Positions 53,085 to 62,690 of a DNA stretch of 64,000 bases are shown here, in pieces. Position numbers and translations under genes: made by a program. Within the stretch, counting starts at the first letter, position 1. The number at the start of each line of letters is the position of its first letter. The stretch is from Psychroserpens sp. Hel_I_66 (GTDB lineage: Bacteria > Bacteroidota > Bacteroidia > Flavobacteriales > Flavobacteriaceae), in contig NZ_JUGU01000001.1 in assembly GCF_000799465.1 (NCBI RefSeq), forward strand, positions 372,001 to 436,000. Direction: 5' to 3'. The notes beneath the pieces were generated by a model, which had not been told where the DNA came from, did no database searches, and saw nothing but the letters and a program-made list of their open reading frames with translations.

Positions 53085-54386
53085 TTGCTACTCGTTTATA
53101 CACATAAAATCACGCCCAGAGTTAGATACGCTTTTAAGCATATTTGTACTAGAATTCTTGGGATACCCGTATCATTTACAACAACTATTGAAGATTTTAT
53201 TGCGCACGATAGTTTAAAAATGTCATACACAAAGCAACCTTTAAGTGGCGAGATATTTATTAGAAATCACGAATTGCTTTTTGAACAAGGCCTATCTGAT
53301 TTAGATATCAACGTGCAGGAGTGGAACGGTACAAAATGCTTTTTTCCAACGGGTGAAAAAAGTGCATTACCTTTTGATATTTTTGCTGCATCGTTTTACC
53401 TGTTAAGTCGTTATGAAGAATATCTCCCGCATGTAAAAGACACCTATGGTCGGTTTACTGCGACTGAAAGTTTGGCTTTTAAGGAAAACTTTTTAAAGCA
53501 ACCGGTTATTGATATTTGGGCTTATAGACTAAAACATATTTTAGAGCAAAAATTCGAGAATTTTGAATTTCCGAAGAGAACCTACAATATCCAGCCAATT
53601 ATAGACGTGCCAATGGCATACTACTTTAGGCAAAAAGGTTTATTGCGATCCCTAGGTGGTGCAATGAGCGATTTGTTTAATTTGAGATTGCGTCGTTTGT
53701 ACCAGCGTTTTCTTGTTTTATTTGGATTTGCAAGAGATCCATACGATACCTTTAAATGGATTATCAATAAGCAAAAGCAATACAGGTTTAAGTTTATTGT
53801 CTTCTTTTTAATAGGCGATTATTCTACGTACGATAAAAATATTAACGTCAATAAAAAGAAGTTTGTCACGTTGATCAAATCCATGTCAGACTATTGCAAG
53901 GTAGGATTGAAAGCGTCTTATTTTTCTTTGGAAAACATTTCCATTTTAAAAAAAGAGAGAAAAAAAATGGAGTTTATCACAAACTATGAGTTGGAAGCTA
54001 CCCGTAATTCATTTTCAAAAATCAATATTCCGGTTTCATATCGCAATTTGGTTGAGCTGGAAATTAGAAATGATTTTACGATGGGTTACCTCGATTATTC
54101 AGGGTTTAGGGCAGGTACGTGCACTCCGTTTTTGTTTTACGATCTAGACTATGAGACGCAAACGCCATTGCTTATAAATTCATTTCACTGCATTGATTAT
54201 GCATTGCTAAAGCATCAATCTCAATTAGATAAAAAGCAGGAATTGGAGCGATTGATACGATCGGTTAAAAAAGTAGATGGTACATTTACTCCGGTTTTTC
54301 ATAATTATTCCTTCGGAAACGAGCCACGGTGGAAAGGCTTTAGAAAATTATTTACCCAAGTATTAGAATCTGTAGATGAAAATTAA
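53085..54386 (+). CDS. Polysaccharide deacetylase-like protein (DUF7033 N-terminus)
   Basis: A 433-residue protein with the flavobacterial opening LLVYTHKITPRVRYAFKHI. The N-terminal part (to about residue 125) matches the DUF7033-type domain that precedes a divergent deacetylase fold. The C-terminal half has FIVFFLIGDYSTYDKN, RAGTCTPFLFYD and TFTPVFHNYSFG. The classical His-His-Asp metal motif of NodB enzymes is not obvious, so activity is uncertain. The start is TTG at 53085, with no better ATG before the conserved opening. The yjjG-like gene overlaps its end by 11 bp. Confidence 0.75.
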   Translation: MLLVYTHKITPRVRYAFKHICTRILGIPVSFTTTIEDFIAHDSLKMSYTKQPLSGEIFIRNHELLFEQGLSDLDINVQEWNGTKCFFPTGEKSALPFDIFAASFYLLSRYEEYLPHVKDTYGRFTATESLAFKENFLKQPVIDIWAYRLKHILEQKFENFEFPKRTYNIQPIIDVPMAYYFRQKGLLRSLGGAMSDLFNLRLRRLYQRFLVLFGFARDPYDTFKWIINKQKQYRFKFIVFFLIGDYSTYDKNINVNKKKFVTLIKSMSDYCKVGLKASYFSLENISILKKERKKMEFITNYELEATRNSFSKINIPVSYRNLVELEIRNDFTMGYLDYSGFRAGTCTPFLFYDLDYETQTPLLINSFHCIDYALLKHQSQLDKKQELERLIRSVKKVDGTFTPVFHNYSFGNEPRWKGFRKLFTQVLESVDEN

Positions 54387-55065
54387 AGGTATTAAACATA
54401 TTTTTTTCGATTTAGACCATACACTTTGGGATTTTGATAAAAACTCAGCATTAACGTTTGAAAAAATTTTTAAGCTTCATCGTTTAAATGTGGACCCAAC
54501 TGCGTTCTTGTCGGTTTACGAACCCATAAACTTAAATTACTGGAAACTCTATCGAGAAGAAAAAATCGATAAGGCGAATTTGCGTTACAAGCGGTTAAAA
54601 GACACATTTGATGCAGTTAAGTATGAGGTTGAGGATGACATTATCAATCAATTATCTGTAGATTATATTGAATATCTTACAACGTTCAATCATCTTTTTG
54701 AAAACACAATTGAGATTCTGGATTATTTACAAAAAGAATACCAATTACATATTATTACCAATGGTTTTGAGGAAGCACAGCAGCGTAAAATGGATAATTC
54801 TAAAATTTCCGGATATTTTAAAACCATAACAAATTCCGAGTCTGCAGGAGTAAAAAAACCAAATCCTATTATCTTTAATCATGCCTTAAGTCTCTCAAGA
54901 GCTAAACCCGAAGAAAGTTTGATGATTGGAGATAATTACGAAGCCGATATTTTAGGAGCCATTGATGTAGGCATGGATGTTATTTTATTTAATTATCATA
55001 ATATTAAACCAGACGCACACATTAAACAAGTGCATCATCTGGCTGAATTAAAAAAGTATCTTTAA
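54376..55065 (+). CDS. yjjG: YjjG-family HAD hydrolase (pyrimidine nucleotidase)
   Basis: A 229-residue HAD hydrolase of the YjjG group, known for cleaning non-canonical pyrimidine nucleotides. Motif I is FFDLDHTLWDFDKNS, motif II sits in HIITNGFEEAQQRKM, and motif IV is MIGDNYEADILGA, with the lysine in SAGVKKPNP. It overlaps the upstream gene by 11 bp and is cotranscribed with it. Confidence 0.9.
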   Translation: MKIKGIKHIFFDLDHTLWDFDKNSALTFEKIFKLHRLNVDPTAFLSVYEPINLNYWKLYREEKIDKANLRYKRLKDTFDAVKYEVEDDIINQLSVDYIEYLTTFNHLFENTIEILDYLQKEYQLHIITNGFEEAQQRKMDNSKISGYFKTITNSESAGVKKPNPIIFNHALSLSRAKPEESLMIGDNYEADILGAIDVGMDVILFNYHNIKPDAHIKQVHHLAELKKYL

Positions 55066-55146
55066 ATAATTTGAAGGATTTACCAAATATTTGTAAATCA
55101 CAAAATGTATCTTTACAATTCCGTATAAATTTAATATTTGATCCAG

Positions 55147-56019
55147 ATGAATAGATTACTATATGTTTTTTTATTTTTTGTTGCTTTTCAAACACAACTT
55201 ACTGCACAAGCCTCTATAAACGATTATAAATATATTATAGTACCAAAGCAATTTGAATTTTTAAAATCACAGGACCAGTATGAGACCAGTTCCTTAACTA
55301 AGTTTTTATTCAATAAATATGGTTATACCGCTTTTTTTGATAATGAAGATTTACCTAAGGATTTAAGTACGAATAGATGTCTGGCTTTAATTTCTGATAT
55401 AAAAAAAATTAAAGGGTTTTTAATTACCAGACTTCAAATAGATTTAGTTGATTGTAATGGTAATGTGGTTATGAGTTCCCAAATAGGGGAGACCAAAATT
55501 AAGGAATATGAAAGAGCCTATCAAACTGCAATAAGAGAAGCTTTTGAAACCTATAGACATTTGGATTATAAATATGAACCTAGTGAAGCTGTTATTGCTG
55601 CTTCAAAGTCTAGCACAACTTCTGAAGCAGAAGAAATTGAAGAGCTTAAGAAAGAAGTGGAGGCTTTAAAAGCTAAGAAAGAAGAAATGGAGACAATTTC
55701 CGAAGAAAAGAAGTCTGAAAAGCCAATTCTTGAAAAGAAACCAAAAAAAGTGACTAAACAAATAATAGAGGATGTTGTAGAACTGGAGCCTAAGTCAACT
55801 CCTAAAACAGAAATCCTTTATGCACAACCAAAACCAAATGGTTACCAAGTGGTTGATATGACTCCTAAGGTTGTTATGTTTTTATTAAATACGTCTAAAG
55901 AGGATATTTATCTTGTTAAAGATGAAAATGCTATTGTGTATAAGGAAGATGGGTTTTGGTTTCTCTCAAAGTTTAGTAATGACAATTTATCTTTAACCCA
56001 AATTAACCTTAAATTTTAA
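55147..56019 (+). CDS. Exported coiled-coil protein of unknown function
   Basis: A 290-residue protein with a signal peptide (MNRLLYVFLFFVAFQTQLTAQ). Residues about 25-150 form a folded domain (YKYIIVPKQFEFLKSQDQYE, then FNKYGYTAFFDNEDLPKDL). Next is a charged coiled coil (EEIEELKKEVEALKAKKEEM), a lysine/glutamate/proline linker and a short beta-rich C-terminus. The ATG at 55147 is chosen over a TTG 9 bp upstream. It overlaps the convergent rarA gene by 4 bp. No known family. Confidence 0.7.
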   Translation: MNRLLYVFLFFVAFQTQLTAQASINDYKYIIVPKQFEFLKSQDQYETSSLTKFLFNKYGYTAFFDNEDLPKDLSTNRCLALISDIKKIKGFLITRLQIDLVDCNGNVVMSSQIGETKIKEYERAYQTAIREAFETYRHLDYKYEPSEAVIAASKSSTTSEAEEIEELKKEVEALKAKKEEMETISEEKKSEKPILEKKPKKVTKQIIEDVVELEPKSTPKTEILYAQPKPNGYQVVDMTPKVVMFLLNTSKEDIYLVKDENAIVYKEDGFWFLSKFSNDNLSLTQINLKF

Positions 56020-57296
56020 TACCCATATTTTTCTTTCCATCGGTTTTTGAGAAATTCTCGTTGCGCTTGTTCTCGAGAATTGTTTCCTGGATTGTAAAGT
56101 TTTGTGCCTTTTATTTCTTCTGGCAAAAACTCATGAGCAGCAAAATTGTTTTCGAAGTTATGTGCATATTTGTAATTATCGCCATAACCGAGTTCCTTCA
56201 TAAGTTTTGTAGGAGCATTTCTTATAGATAATGGGATGGATAGATTGCCAGTGTCTTTAACCAATTGTTGCGCTTTACCAATGGCTTCATACGCTGCGTT
56301 ACTTTTGGGAGATGTTGCCAAATACGTTGTGCATTGGCTAAGTATGATGCGAGATTCTGGGTATCCAATTACAGAAACTGCTTGAAATGCATTGTTAGCA
56401 ATAACTAAAGCAGTTGGGTTGGCATTACCAATATCCTCGCTAGCAAGAATCAATAATCGCCTCGCAATAAATTTGACGTCCTCACCACCTTCAATCATTC
56501 TTGCTAAATAATAAACAGCAGCATTTGGGTCGCTACCACGAATAGATTTTATAAAAGCAGACACGATATCGTAATGCTGTTCACCAGTTTTGTCATATCT
56601 AATGATATTATTCTGTACACGTTGCGAAACCATGTCATTAGTGATTTTTATGGTTTCTTTACTATCAAAAGAGGTAACCAAGAGCTCGAAAATATTGAGC
56701 AATTTCCTTGCGTCACCACCAGATAGTTTGATTAAAGCTTCGGTTTCTTTTAAAATTATATCTCGGTCTTTTAAAACTCGATCCTCTTTAAGAGCACGTT
56801 TTAAAAGATTTTCTAAATCACCTTTAGAAAATGAGTTTAAAATATAAACCTGACAACGGGATAGAAGTGCAGGTATGACTTCAAAACTTGGATTCTCTGT
56901 TGTTGCACCAATTAAAGTAACCCAACCTTTTTCTACTGCTTGTAAAAGGGAATCTTGTTGGGATTTGCTAAATCTGTGAATTTCGTCAATAAACAAAATA
57001 GGATTCTTGGTGGTAAATAATCCGCCACTTTGCTTAGCCTTATCTATCACTTCTCTAATATCCTTAACTCCGCTGTTTATCGCGCTCAACGTATAAAAAG
57101 GACGTTTAGATTCATTGGCAACAATATTGGCAAGCGTTGTTTTACCTGTGCCTGGTGGTCCCCAAAAAATCATGGATGCTATGACACCTTGTTGCAATTG
57201 CTGTGTTAAAACACCATTTTCACCAACCAAATGCGTCTGGCTCAAGTAGTCATCAAGTTTTAAAGGTCTTAATCGTTCTGCTAAAGGTTCGTTCAT
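56016..57296 (-). CDS. rarA: Replication-associated recombination protein A
   Basis: A 426-residue AAA+ ATPase of the RarA/MgsA/WRNIP1 family, acting at stalled replication forks. Walker A is GPPGTGKTT, Walker B is [12 protein letters not shown], followed by the sensor [11 protein letters not shown]. The C-terminal clamp-loader-like part has [30 protein letters not shown] and the conserved ending with EYLPEE-like [14 protein letters not shown]. Usual length. Confidence 0.94.
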   Translation of the reverse strand: MNEPLAERLRPLKLDDYLSQTHLVGENGVLTQQLQQGVIASMIFWGPPGTGKTTLANIVANESKRPFYTLSAINSGVKDIREVIDKAKQSGGLFTTKNPILFIDEIHRFSKSQQDSLLQAVEKGWVTLIGATTENPSFEVIPALLSRCQVYILNSFSKGDLENLLKRALKEDRVLKDRDIILKETEALIKLSGGDARKLLNIFELLVTSFDSKETIKITNDMVSQRVQNNIIRYDKTGEQHYDIVSAFIKSIRGSDPNAAVYYLARMIEGGEDVKFIARRLLILASEDIGNANPTALVIANNAFQAVSVIGYPESRIILSQCTTYLATSPKSNAAYEAIGKAQQLVKDTGNLSIPLSIRNAPTKLMKELGYGDNYKYAHNFENNFAAHEFLPEEIKGTKLYNPGNNSREQAQREFLKNRWKEKYGY

Positions 57297-57378
57297 GATG
57301 CAAAATTACAAAAAAGCGATGTGACAATATTTCATAGTTTTGTTAAATGGAGAGCATTTTGCTAAATAAGATTTTAAT

Positions 57379-58140
57379 ATGAGTGACCAACAACATTTTA
57401 AATACTCAACAGGCGTTATAGCGTATCCGTTGTTTTTTGTACTCTCCATTTGGATGGTGTTCTGGATGCAGGTTCGGTTTTTTCCGTCAATTAAGCGCTT
57501 GGGTGTTTATCCGCAAAAACTAGAAGGTCTTTTAGGCATTGTCACAAGTCCTTTTGTTCATGCAGATATAGAGCATTTGTACCATAACAGTATTCCACTT
57601 TTTATACTCTCGGTCGCTCTTTTTTATTTCTATCGAAAAATCTCTTGGAAAGTTTTGTTCTACGGAATTTTACTTTCAGGATTGTTCACTTGGGTCATTG
57701 GCAGGCCAGCTAATCATATTGGCGCAAGTGGCTTGGTTTACGTGCTGGTGAGTTTTATATTTTTTAAGGGAATTTTTGCAAAACATTATAGACTGGTCGC
57801 CTTATCATTGATTGTGGTTTTTCTCTACGGAAGTATGATTTGGTACGCTTTCCCTGTAAAAGATGGGATGTCATGGGAAGGACATCTTGGCGGACTTTTG
57901 TCTGGATTGTTATTTGCAGTCGTGTTTAGAAAATCTGTGGCAAAACCAGAACGTTACGTTTGGCAGGAACCAGATTTTAATGAAGATGATGACCCGTTTT
58001 TAAAGCATTTTGACGAAAACGGAAACTTTATTGAAAATATAGAGCCAGATGAGGTTTTAGAAAATGGAGTAGAGGATGGGCAAATTTCCGAAGAAAATAA
58101 ACCCAATATTACTTATATTTTTAAAGAAAATAAAGATTAA
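57379..58140 (+). CDS. Rhomboid family intramembrane serine protease
   Basis: A 253-residue protein with six membrane segments. The catalytic pair is S117 in GASG and H169 in WEGHLGG; H69-N70 in EHLYHNS supply the oxyanion side. The cytoplasmic tail of about 60 residues is acidic. The substrate is unknown. Its last 4 bp overlap the convergent rlmB gene. Confidence 0.92.
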   Translation: MSDQQHFKYSTGVIAYPLFFVLSIWMVFWMQVRFFPSIKRLGVYPQKLEGLLGIVTSPFVHADIEHLYHNSIPLFILSVALFYFYRKISWKVLFYGILLSGLFTWVIGRPANHIGASGLVYVLVSFIFFKGIFAKHYRLVALSLIVVFLYGSMIWYAFPVKDGMSWEGHLGGLLSGLLFAVVFRKSVAKPERYVWQEPDFNEDDDPFLKHFDENGNFIENIEPDEVLENGVEDGQISEENKPNITYIFKENKD

Positions 58141-58871
58141 CGTCTTTGTCTCACCGCTTCGTACAAAAATGCACCACAAGCTACAGATACGTTTAATGAT
58201 TCGATTTCACCAAAGAGAGGTAGTTTAGCTCTCTCGTCCGACACTTTAATTACAGAAGGATTGATCCCTTTACCTTCAGATCCCATAATGATAGCGCAAG
58301 GTTCCTTAAAGGAAATATCGTAAACAGTATTGTCTGTCTTTTCGGTAGCTGCAATCACTTTTATGCCACTGGCTTGCATATGAAAAACCGCATCTTTAAT
58401 ATGGTCTACCTTACAAATGGGAATTTTGAAAATAGCACCTGCGCTGGTTTTGATAGCATCACCATTTACTGGAGCACCACCTTTTTTCTGAATAATAATC
58501 CCAGAAACTCCCGTACACTCTGCGGTACGAACGATGGCTCCAAAATTACGTACATCACTTAATTGGTCGAGTAAAAGAAATAAAGGAACTTTTCCAGATT
58601 CTATGACACTCATTACTAACTCTTCAATTTCATGGAATGTTATTGGAGCTATTTGCGCAACGACACCTTGATGATTTTTCTTTGAAAGACGGTTTAATTT
58701 CTCAACTGGAACGTAAGAGATATTGAGACGTTCTTTTTTTAACAACTGCTCTAGCTCTGTAAACAACTCACCATGTAACCCTTTTTGCAAAAAAATCTTA
58801 TCAATATTCTCACCCGATTTTATGGCTTCAATGACTGCTCTAATACCAAAAATAGTTGTTTCTTTTTCCAT
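58137..58871 (-). CDS. rlmB: 23S rRNA (guanosine-2'-O-)-methyltransferase
   Basis: A 244-residue SpoU/TrmH methyltransferase with an N-terminal substrate-binding domain (TTIFGIRAVIEAIKSGENID) and the knotted SAM domain. The three family motifs are LLDQLSDVRNFGAIVRTAEC, AIIMGSEGKGI and ESLNVSVACGAFLYEA. It is expected to methylate the ribose of a 23S rRNA guanosine in the peptidyl-transferase region (G2251 in E. coli). Another SpoU target cannot be excluded. Confidence 0.92.
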   Translation of the reverse strand: MEKETTIFGIRAVIEAIKSGENIDKIFLQKGLHGELFTELEQLLKKERLNISYVPVEKLNRLSKKNHQGVVAQIAPITFHEIEELVMSVIESGKVPLFLLLDQLSDVRNFGAIVRTAECTGVSGIIIQKKGGAPVNGDAIKTSAGAIFKIPICKVDHIKDAVFHMQASGIKVIAATEKTDNTVYDISFKEPCAIIMGSEGKGINPSVIKVSDERAKLPLFGEIESLNVSVACGAFLYEAVRQRR

Positions 58872-58886
58872 GGGTTAAAGGTATAA

Positions 58887-58915
58887 AAAAACCATTCTAA
58901 AATTAGAATGGTTTT
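58887..58915 (-). terminator. Terminator after the arylsulfotransferase-like gene
   Basis: AAAACCATTCTAA and TTAGAATGGTTTT arms; on the - strand a run of T follows. It lies 19 bp past the stop of the gene ending at 58934. Confidence 0.8.
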
Positions 58916-58933
58916 ATGTAATATGAATTTGAA

Positions 58934-60592
58934 TTAATTTTTAATGATTTTTTTAGTGATGCTTCTATCGCCAGAATAAATTTTAGCGAAATAAATTCCT
59001 GTATTAAAAGATGTGAGATCCACAACGGTGTTCTGTCCAGATTGATATACTTTTTCACCTAAAATGGAATATAGTTCAATTTTGTCAATTGTTGCTTCCG
59101 AAGAAATTGTGATAAAATCTCTTGTTGGGTTTGGATAGATCTTAAATGCTGAAATTTCAAAATCATCAACATTTAGGCTTTCGCATTCGGAAATATCTGC
59201 GTTTAACTCAATTGGATTGCCAGGTGTTAGATCTCTACCGGTAAAAGCAGGAAAATCTTGAGCGTATTTAATAGCTCGAAATATAATGCCAACTGTTGGA
59301 GGCGGATTTCCTTGAGAGCTAACTGTGCCATTGATATTATTTACAGGATTTATATATTCCCATACAATGTTTTCATTACTGTCAATTTCAAAAACTTCTC
59401 CATTTTGTCCTTCACAGATTAAAATATTTCCGTTTGGTAATCTTTGAGCACTGCTTACGATGTTTGAGAAAAATGGGGCAGGAGTTTCAGATTGATCAGA
59501 ATACGTGTAATCAACAGTTTCGGGACCATAAGCTGTATCTGTAGTATAGCTGTAAAATCCAGGAGACTCTTTTGGAGGATCAATTATTTGTACTTCGGAA
59601 AATTGAGGTGTTCTCCCATTTCCGTTATTAAAAATTATGATTTTTCCTTCGTCAACTAAACCGCTTTCGATAATATGCGGATAATGTTGCCCATATAATT
59701 TACGGTCTTGTTCTGTACCTTGCTTATAAGATTGAGGATTTCCCCAACGGTATAAAAAATCCCCACCTTTTCCGTAGATACCACCAATATCACCAGATGC
59801 TTCCAATGTTGTAGTAGAATGGTCAATAATATAAATCTCGCTCAAGTTACGAGAGCTGATTACAATTTGATCTAAATTTTCATTGTATTGAATGGAATTG
59901 AAATGAAGCCAGTTAGCATTACCGCTGTTTCCATTGAGGAAATTGATGTCCAATTTTTCAGGTGACATTGATACGTTTCCAAAATTGGATTTAGTATTGT
60001 CAAAATCCTGAATAAGATGATCATTTGCATTCCACTCCCAGACTACGTTCACTTGATTGGTGCCAACGGGCTCTACTTCAATAATTTGTTCATTATATAA
60101 TCTATTTTGAGTTAATAGATTTGGGTCTCTACCAGCTTCTACTGCTTCTGAAGAGGTCATGGATGTTGCTGCTAAAATTAACACGTTTCCGTTTGGCATA
60201 GGGAAGATATCGTGGTGTTGTCTCATCTCATTATTATTATAAAGATATGACCAAACGAGATTGCCATCCCAATCAAATAGTTCTACAATACCACCTGCAC
60301 CACCAAAGTTGATGTTACTGGAACCATCATCAACTCTTCCTGCTCTTAATAGGTTTCCGTTTGGGAGAAGATAAACTGCATTTCCTGGTAGATAGGTGCT
60401 ATTCCATTCATTGATAACTTGACCGCAATTATTTATCAAAAATGCTTTTGTATTTACGCTAATTAAAGTGTAGGCATCATAAGCATCTTCAGTTATGGAA
60501 ATAGTTCCAACTGTGTTTTGAGCTTGGTTAATACAAAAGGTTAATAGTGTAAATAAGAAGAGTAATTTTTTTATCATTTCAATCTTTTTCAA
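58934..60592 (-). CDS. Arylsulfotransferase-family exported protein with T9SS sorting domain
   Basis: A 552-residue secreted protein. A signal peptide (to about residue 25, INQAQ) is followed by an arylsulfotransferase (ASST-type) beta-propeller. Blade motifs are GQVINEWNSTYLPGNAVYLL, PNGNLLRAGRVDDG, VELFDWDGNLVWSYLY and MRQHHDIFPMPNGNVLIL, with WLHFNSIQYNENLDQIVIS and GQHYPHIIESG later. The HH in MRQHHD is where the family's active histidine would sit. The last 80 residues are a type A T9SS domain (YPNPTRDFITISS to GDRSITKKIIKN). It may transfer or remove sulfate on phenolic or polymer substrates, or only bind them. It is the last gene of the SusD-linked locus. Confidence 0.85.
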   Translation of the reverse strand: MKKIEMIKKLLFLFTLLTFCINQAQNTVGTISITEDAYDAYTLISVNTKAFLINNCGQVINEWNSTYLPGNAVYLLPNGNLLRAGRVDDGSSNINFGGAGGIVELFDWDGNLVWSYLYNNNEMRQHHDIFPMPNGNVLILAATSMTSSEAVEAGRDPNLLTQNRLYNEQIIEVEPVGTNQVNVVWEWNANDHLIQDFDNTKSNFGNVSMSPEKLDINFLNGNSGNANWLHFNSIQYNENLDQIVISSRNLSEIYIIDHSTTTLEASGDIGGIYGKGGDFLYRWGNPQSYKQGTEQDRKLYGQHYPHIIESGLVDEGKIIIFNNGNGRTPQFSEVQIIDPPKESPGFYSYTTDTAYGPETVDYTYSDQSETPAPFFSNIVSSAQRLPNGNILICEGQNGEVFEIDSNENIVWEYINPVNNINGTVSSQGNPPPTVGIIFRAIKYAQDFPAFTGRDLTPGNPIELNADISECESLNVDDFEISAFKIYPNPTRDFITISSEATIDKIELYSILGEKVYQSGQNTVVDLTSFNTGIYFAKIYSGDRSITKKIIKN

Positions 60593-60711
60593 TAGTCTAT
60601 AATCGATGTATTTATAACAAACCTACTATATAAATATGAATTTTTACATTTCAGAAATAAAATTTAACTAAAATCAAGTTTAAAATTTAGGATATATAAA
60701 GGGCTAAACTA

Positions 60712-60743
60712 AAAAAGCCACCTAATTTAGGTGGCTTTTTTTT
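60712..60743. terminator. Terminator after the lipoprotein gene
   Basis: AAAAAAGCCACCTA and TAGGTGGCTTTTTT flank a 3-nt loop. It lies 17 bp past the lipoprotein stop on the - strand and separates it from the arylsulfotransferase-like gene. Confidence 0.85.
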
Positions 60744-60759
60744 AGTCTGCATAAATTAT

Positions 60760-61803
60760 TTATTTTTTCAATTCTCTTCTTTGCTCTAATGAATGACGAT
60801 AATCTAAAAATCTACCTTGTGCGATTTGTGTATTATTGCTATCCAAGATAGTATAGGTATTACCGATTTTCTCTATGGTAAAAGAGGTAATTGCATCTCC
60901 ATTGCCATCATTAAGTCCACCATCATTTAGGGGAAAAAGTGACGATAAATCTACCGACTCAACAAATACACCTGCTTTCATGAATTCTATTGAAGCAGGA
61001 ACATTTGCATTCTCTGAGGATGTATTGCCATTGGCAGTCCAAAAACTGGCATCAATAGTGTAAGTTCCATCTGCATCTGACCCCAATATAACTAATTCTT
61101 CTGGGCAGTCATTATAACTTGTTTGAATATACTCACCGTTAAAAATAAGTTCTAAATCGAGGTCTAAACCAGCATCAATATCACAGGCGTCTGCTCCACT
61201 CTCTAAATAATCACCAGCCCAATTTAATCTGGTTACTAAATCAGATCCTGTAAAATCAGTAATCGTAATGCTAATATCTTCTTCTATTGTTGCTTGCATC
61301 AATGATGTAGCTGAAAGTCTAAGATTAATAGTTTTTGAACCTTCTTGCGCAAAATCCTGTAATGTTTCGATATTCAATTCTATAGTTTCAGTAAATGGAG
61401 GGAAAGAGGCTATATAACCTGATCCTCCTTGATAACCATATTGAAAATAACCTGATTCAAACCATGTTGGGTAGGGTACTTCGATATCATCAAATTCTAC
61501 TCTGTCATAAAAACCATTACCAGTGGTAGCGTCACCACCTGTAGGGTTTGCAGTCACAACTGGATTGCCTTCATCATCTAAAATATCAATTCTAATATCT
61601 ATTTTTTCTGAAACAGGATATTCTACGTCCAACACGAATACTGCGTCTTCACCTTCGGTAACTGTGACAGCGTTTGTATTTAAATTTAATTTTGGTTTCC
61701 CTCTTCTTGGGATTGAATCATCATCTTCACATGACACAGTTAAAAATCCGAATAGGAATATTATAACCAATGTGTAGCTAATTTTTTTATTTATATATTT
61801 CAT
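60760..61803 (-). CDS. Lipoprotein with Calx-beta-like region, SusD-linked
   Basis: A 347-residue lipoprotein; the signal ends FLTVSCEDDD, the acidic residues after the cysteine being typical of surface-exported Bacteroidota lipoproteins. Residues about 40-185 have a Calx-beta-like pattern (VTVTEGEDAVFVLDVEYP and GSKTINLRLSATSLMQATIEE). The C-terminal half is a second beta-rich domain with a conserved-looking cysteine pair (DACDIDAG, YNDCPEELV). It probably helps bind substrate next to SusC/SusD. It starts 11 bp after the preceding lipoprotein gene. Confidence 0.75.
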   Translation of the reverse strand: MKYINKKISYTLVIIFLFGFLTVSCEDDDSIPRRGKPKLNLNTNAVTVTEGEDAVFVLDVEYPVSEKIDIRIDILDDEGNPVVTANPTGGDATTGNGFYDRVEFDDIEVPYPTWFESGYFQYGYQGGSGYIASFPPFTETIELNIETLQDFAQEGSKTINLRLSATSLMQATIEEDISITITDFTGSDLVTRLNWAGDYLESGADACDIDAGLDLDLELIFNGEYIQTSYNDCPEELVILGSDADGTYTIDASFWTANGNTSSENANVPASIEFMKAGVFVESVDLSSLFPLNDGGLNDGNGDAITSFTIEKIGNTYTILDSNNTQIAQGRFLDYRHSLEQRRELKK

Positions 61804-61814
61804 ATCTTTTTATA

Positions 61815-62678
61815 TTATAGTGGTGTATAAATTGAGACTCCATTTTCTCCATAAGCTTGACAAAACCATGAGATGGTTACGACACCTGTTTCTGGATCAA
61901 CAGAGTTAACTCCTCCTTCTAGAGGAACTACAGCGCCATAGCCATCTGTTTGACCTGTCCAAGAGATATCTCCACAATTTTCATTTATTACAACATCAAA
62001 ACTTGTTGGTCCTGTTCCGTAAGCTGTTACATAAGGTCCTACTGTGTAAAGTCCTCCAGACATATCTACTAGACCATATTGTCCATCGCCTAAATCTGTA
62101 ATTTCTACATCCATAGTGTGCGGATTAAAAGCTGGTAAAAAATCATGATAACCGTAAGTTGTTGTTACGCTGTACATGCCTCCAATATCTGAAAAACAAA
62201 TTCCGTTAATGGTTATTGTCAATGTTTGAAATTGTCTACCTACTGTAGCATTATTATCTGCCGAAACAATATTTAGAACGAGCACTTTTGGGTTGTCGAT
62301 ATCTATATTTTCAGAATAGAAATTGATGTCGAGCGGTGCAAATTCTCTGTTTTCTTCAATGGTAACTGATTGAGAGTTGTTTTCAAAATCAAAATCGGTT
62401 CCCAAAACTGCAGTTGAAGTTGGATCAACTTCAAAAGTTACAGTAATACTGGGATTACTTGAAAAATTATTACCGTTAAAAAGTACTACATTTTCGCTAA
62501 ATGAGTTGACTGCTCCATCTGTAAGAAAGGCAGGAGAAGCTTCACTGTTACTAAAACCAACCACATATGGTGTATTTGCAAAATCTGCTTCTAATTGTTG
62601 CGGATCATCGTCTATACTGCATGAGACCAAAACTCCAACGCTTAGAATTGTCAATAAAATAAATTTAATTTTTTTCAT
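61815..62678 (-). CDS. Lipoprotein with Calx-beta-like region, SusD-linked
   Basis: A 287-residue lipoprotein; the signal ends GVLVSCSIDDD. The N-terminal region (VTFEVDPTSTAVLGTDFDFE and SVTIEENREFAPLDINFYSE) is Calx-beta-like, and the C-terminal domain is small and aromatic (YSVTTTYGYHDFLPAFNPH, WTGQTDGYGAVVP). It resembles the next gene in layout, suggesting duplication followed by divergence. It lies 12 bp downstream of the SusD-like gene in the same operon. Confidence 0.75.
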   Translation of the reverse strand: MKKIKFILLTILSVGVLVSCSIDDDPQQLEADFANTPYVVGFSNSEASPAFLTDGAVNSFSENVVLFNGNNFSSNPSITVTFEVDPTSTAVLGTDFDFENNSQSVTIEENREFAPLDINFYSENIDIDNPKVLVLNIVSADNNATVGRQFQTLTITINGICFSDIGGMYSVTTTYGYHDFLPAFNPHTMDVEITDLGDGQYGLVDMSGGLYTVGPYVTAYGTGPTSFDVVINENCGDISWTGQTDGYGAVVPLEGGVNSVDPETGVVTISWFCQAYGENGVSIYTPL

Positions 62679-62690
62679 AATCTTTTTTTT

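Larger units (their letters stand above)
1139..59777. repeat. Genome-wide style octamer TTCCGNAG / CTNCGGAA, about 69 copies
   Basis: Found by reading both strands. Examples: 1139-1146, 1753-1760, 4214-4221, 6413-6420, 6593-6600, 8643-8650, 14498-14505, 17205-17212, 23336-23343, 29093-29100, 36655-36662, 43896-43903, 45029-45036, 46453-46460, 53569-53576, 57835-57842, 59770-59777. The fifth base after TTCCG is A in about 36, T in 18, C in 13 and G in 2. There are about 34 in one orientation and 35 in the other. Most lie in genes, in all frames, and at least five in gaps. The hand count may be off by a few. Confidence 0.75.

Noticed and set aside
1139..59777. Reading TTCCGNAG as a restriction-modification target or a KOPS/Chi polarity signal
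   Set aside because: Restriction targets are usually avoided, not enriched, and polarity signals are strongly strand-biased, while this word is even on both strands in this window. A Chi role is not excluded, since one window cannot show skew around the origin.
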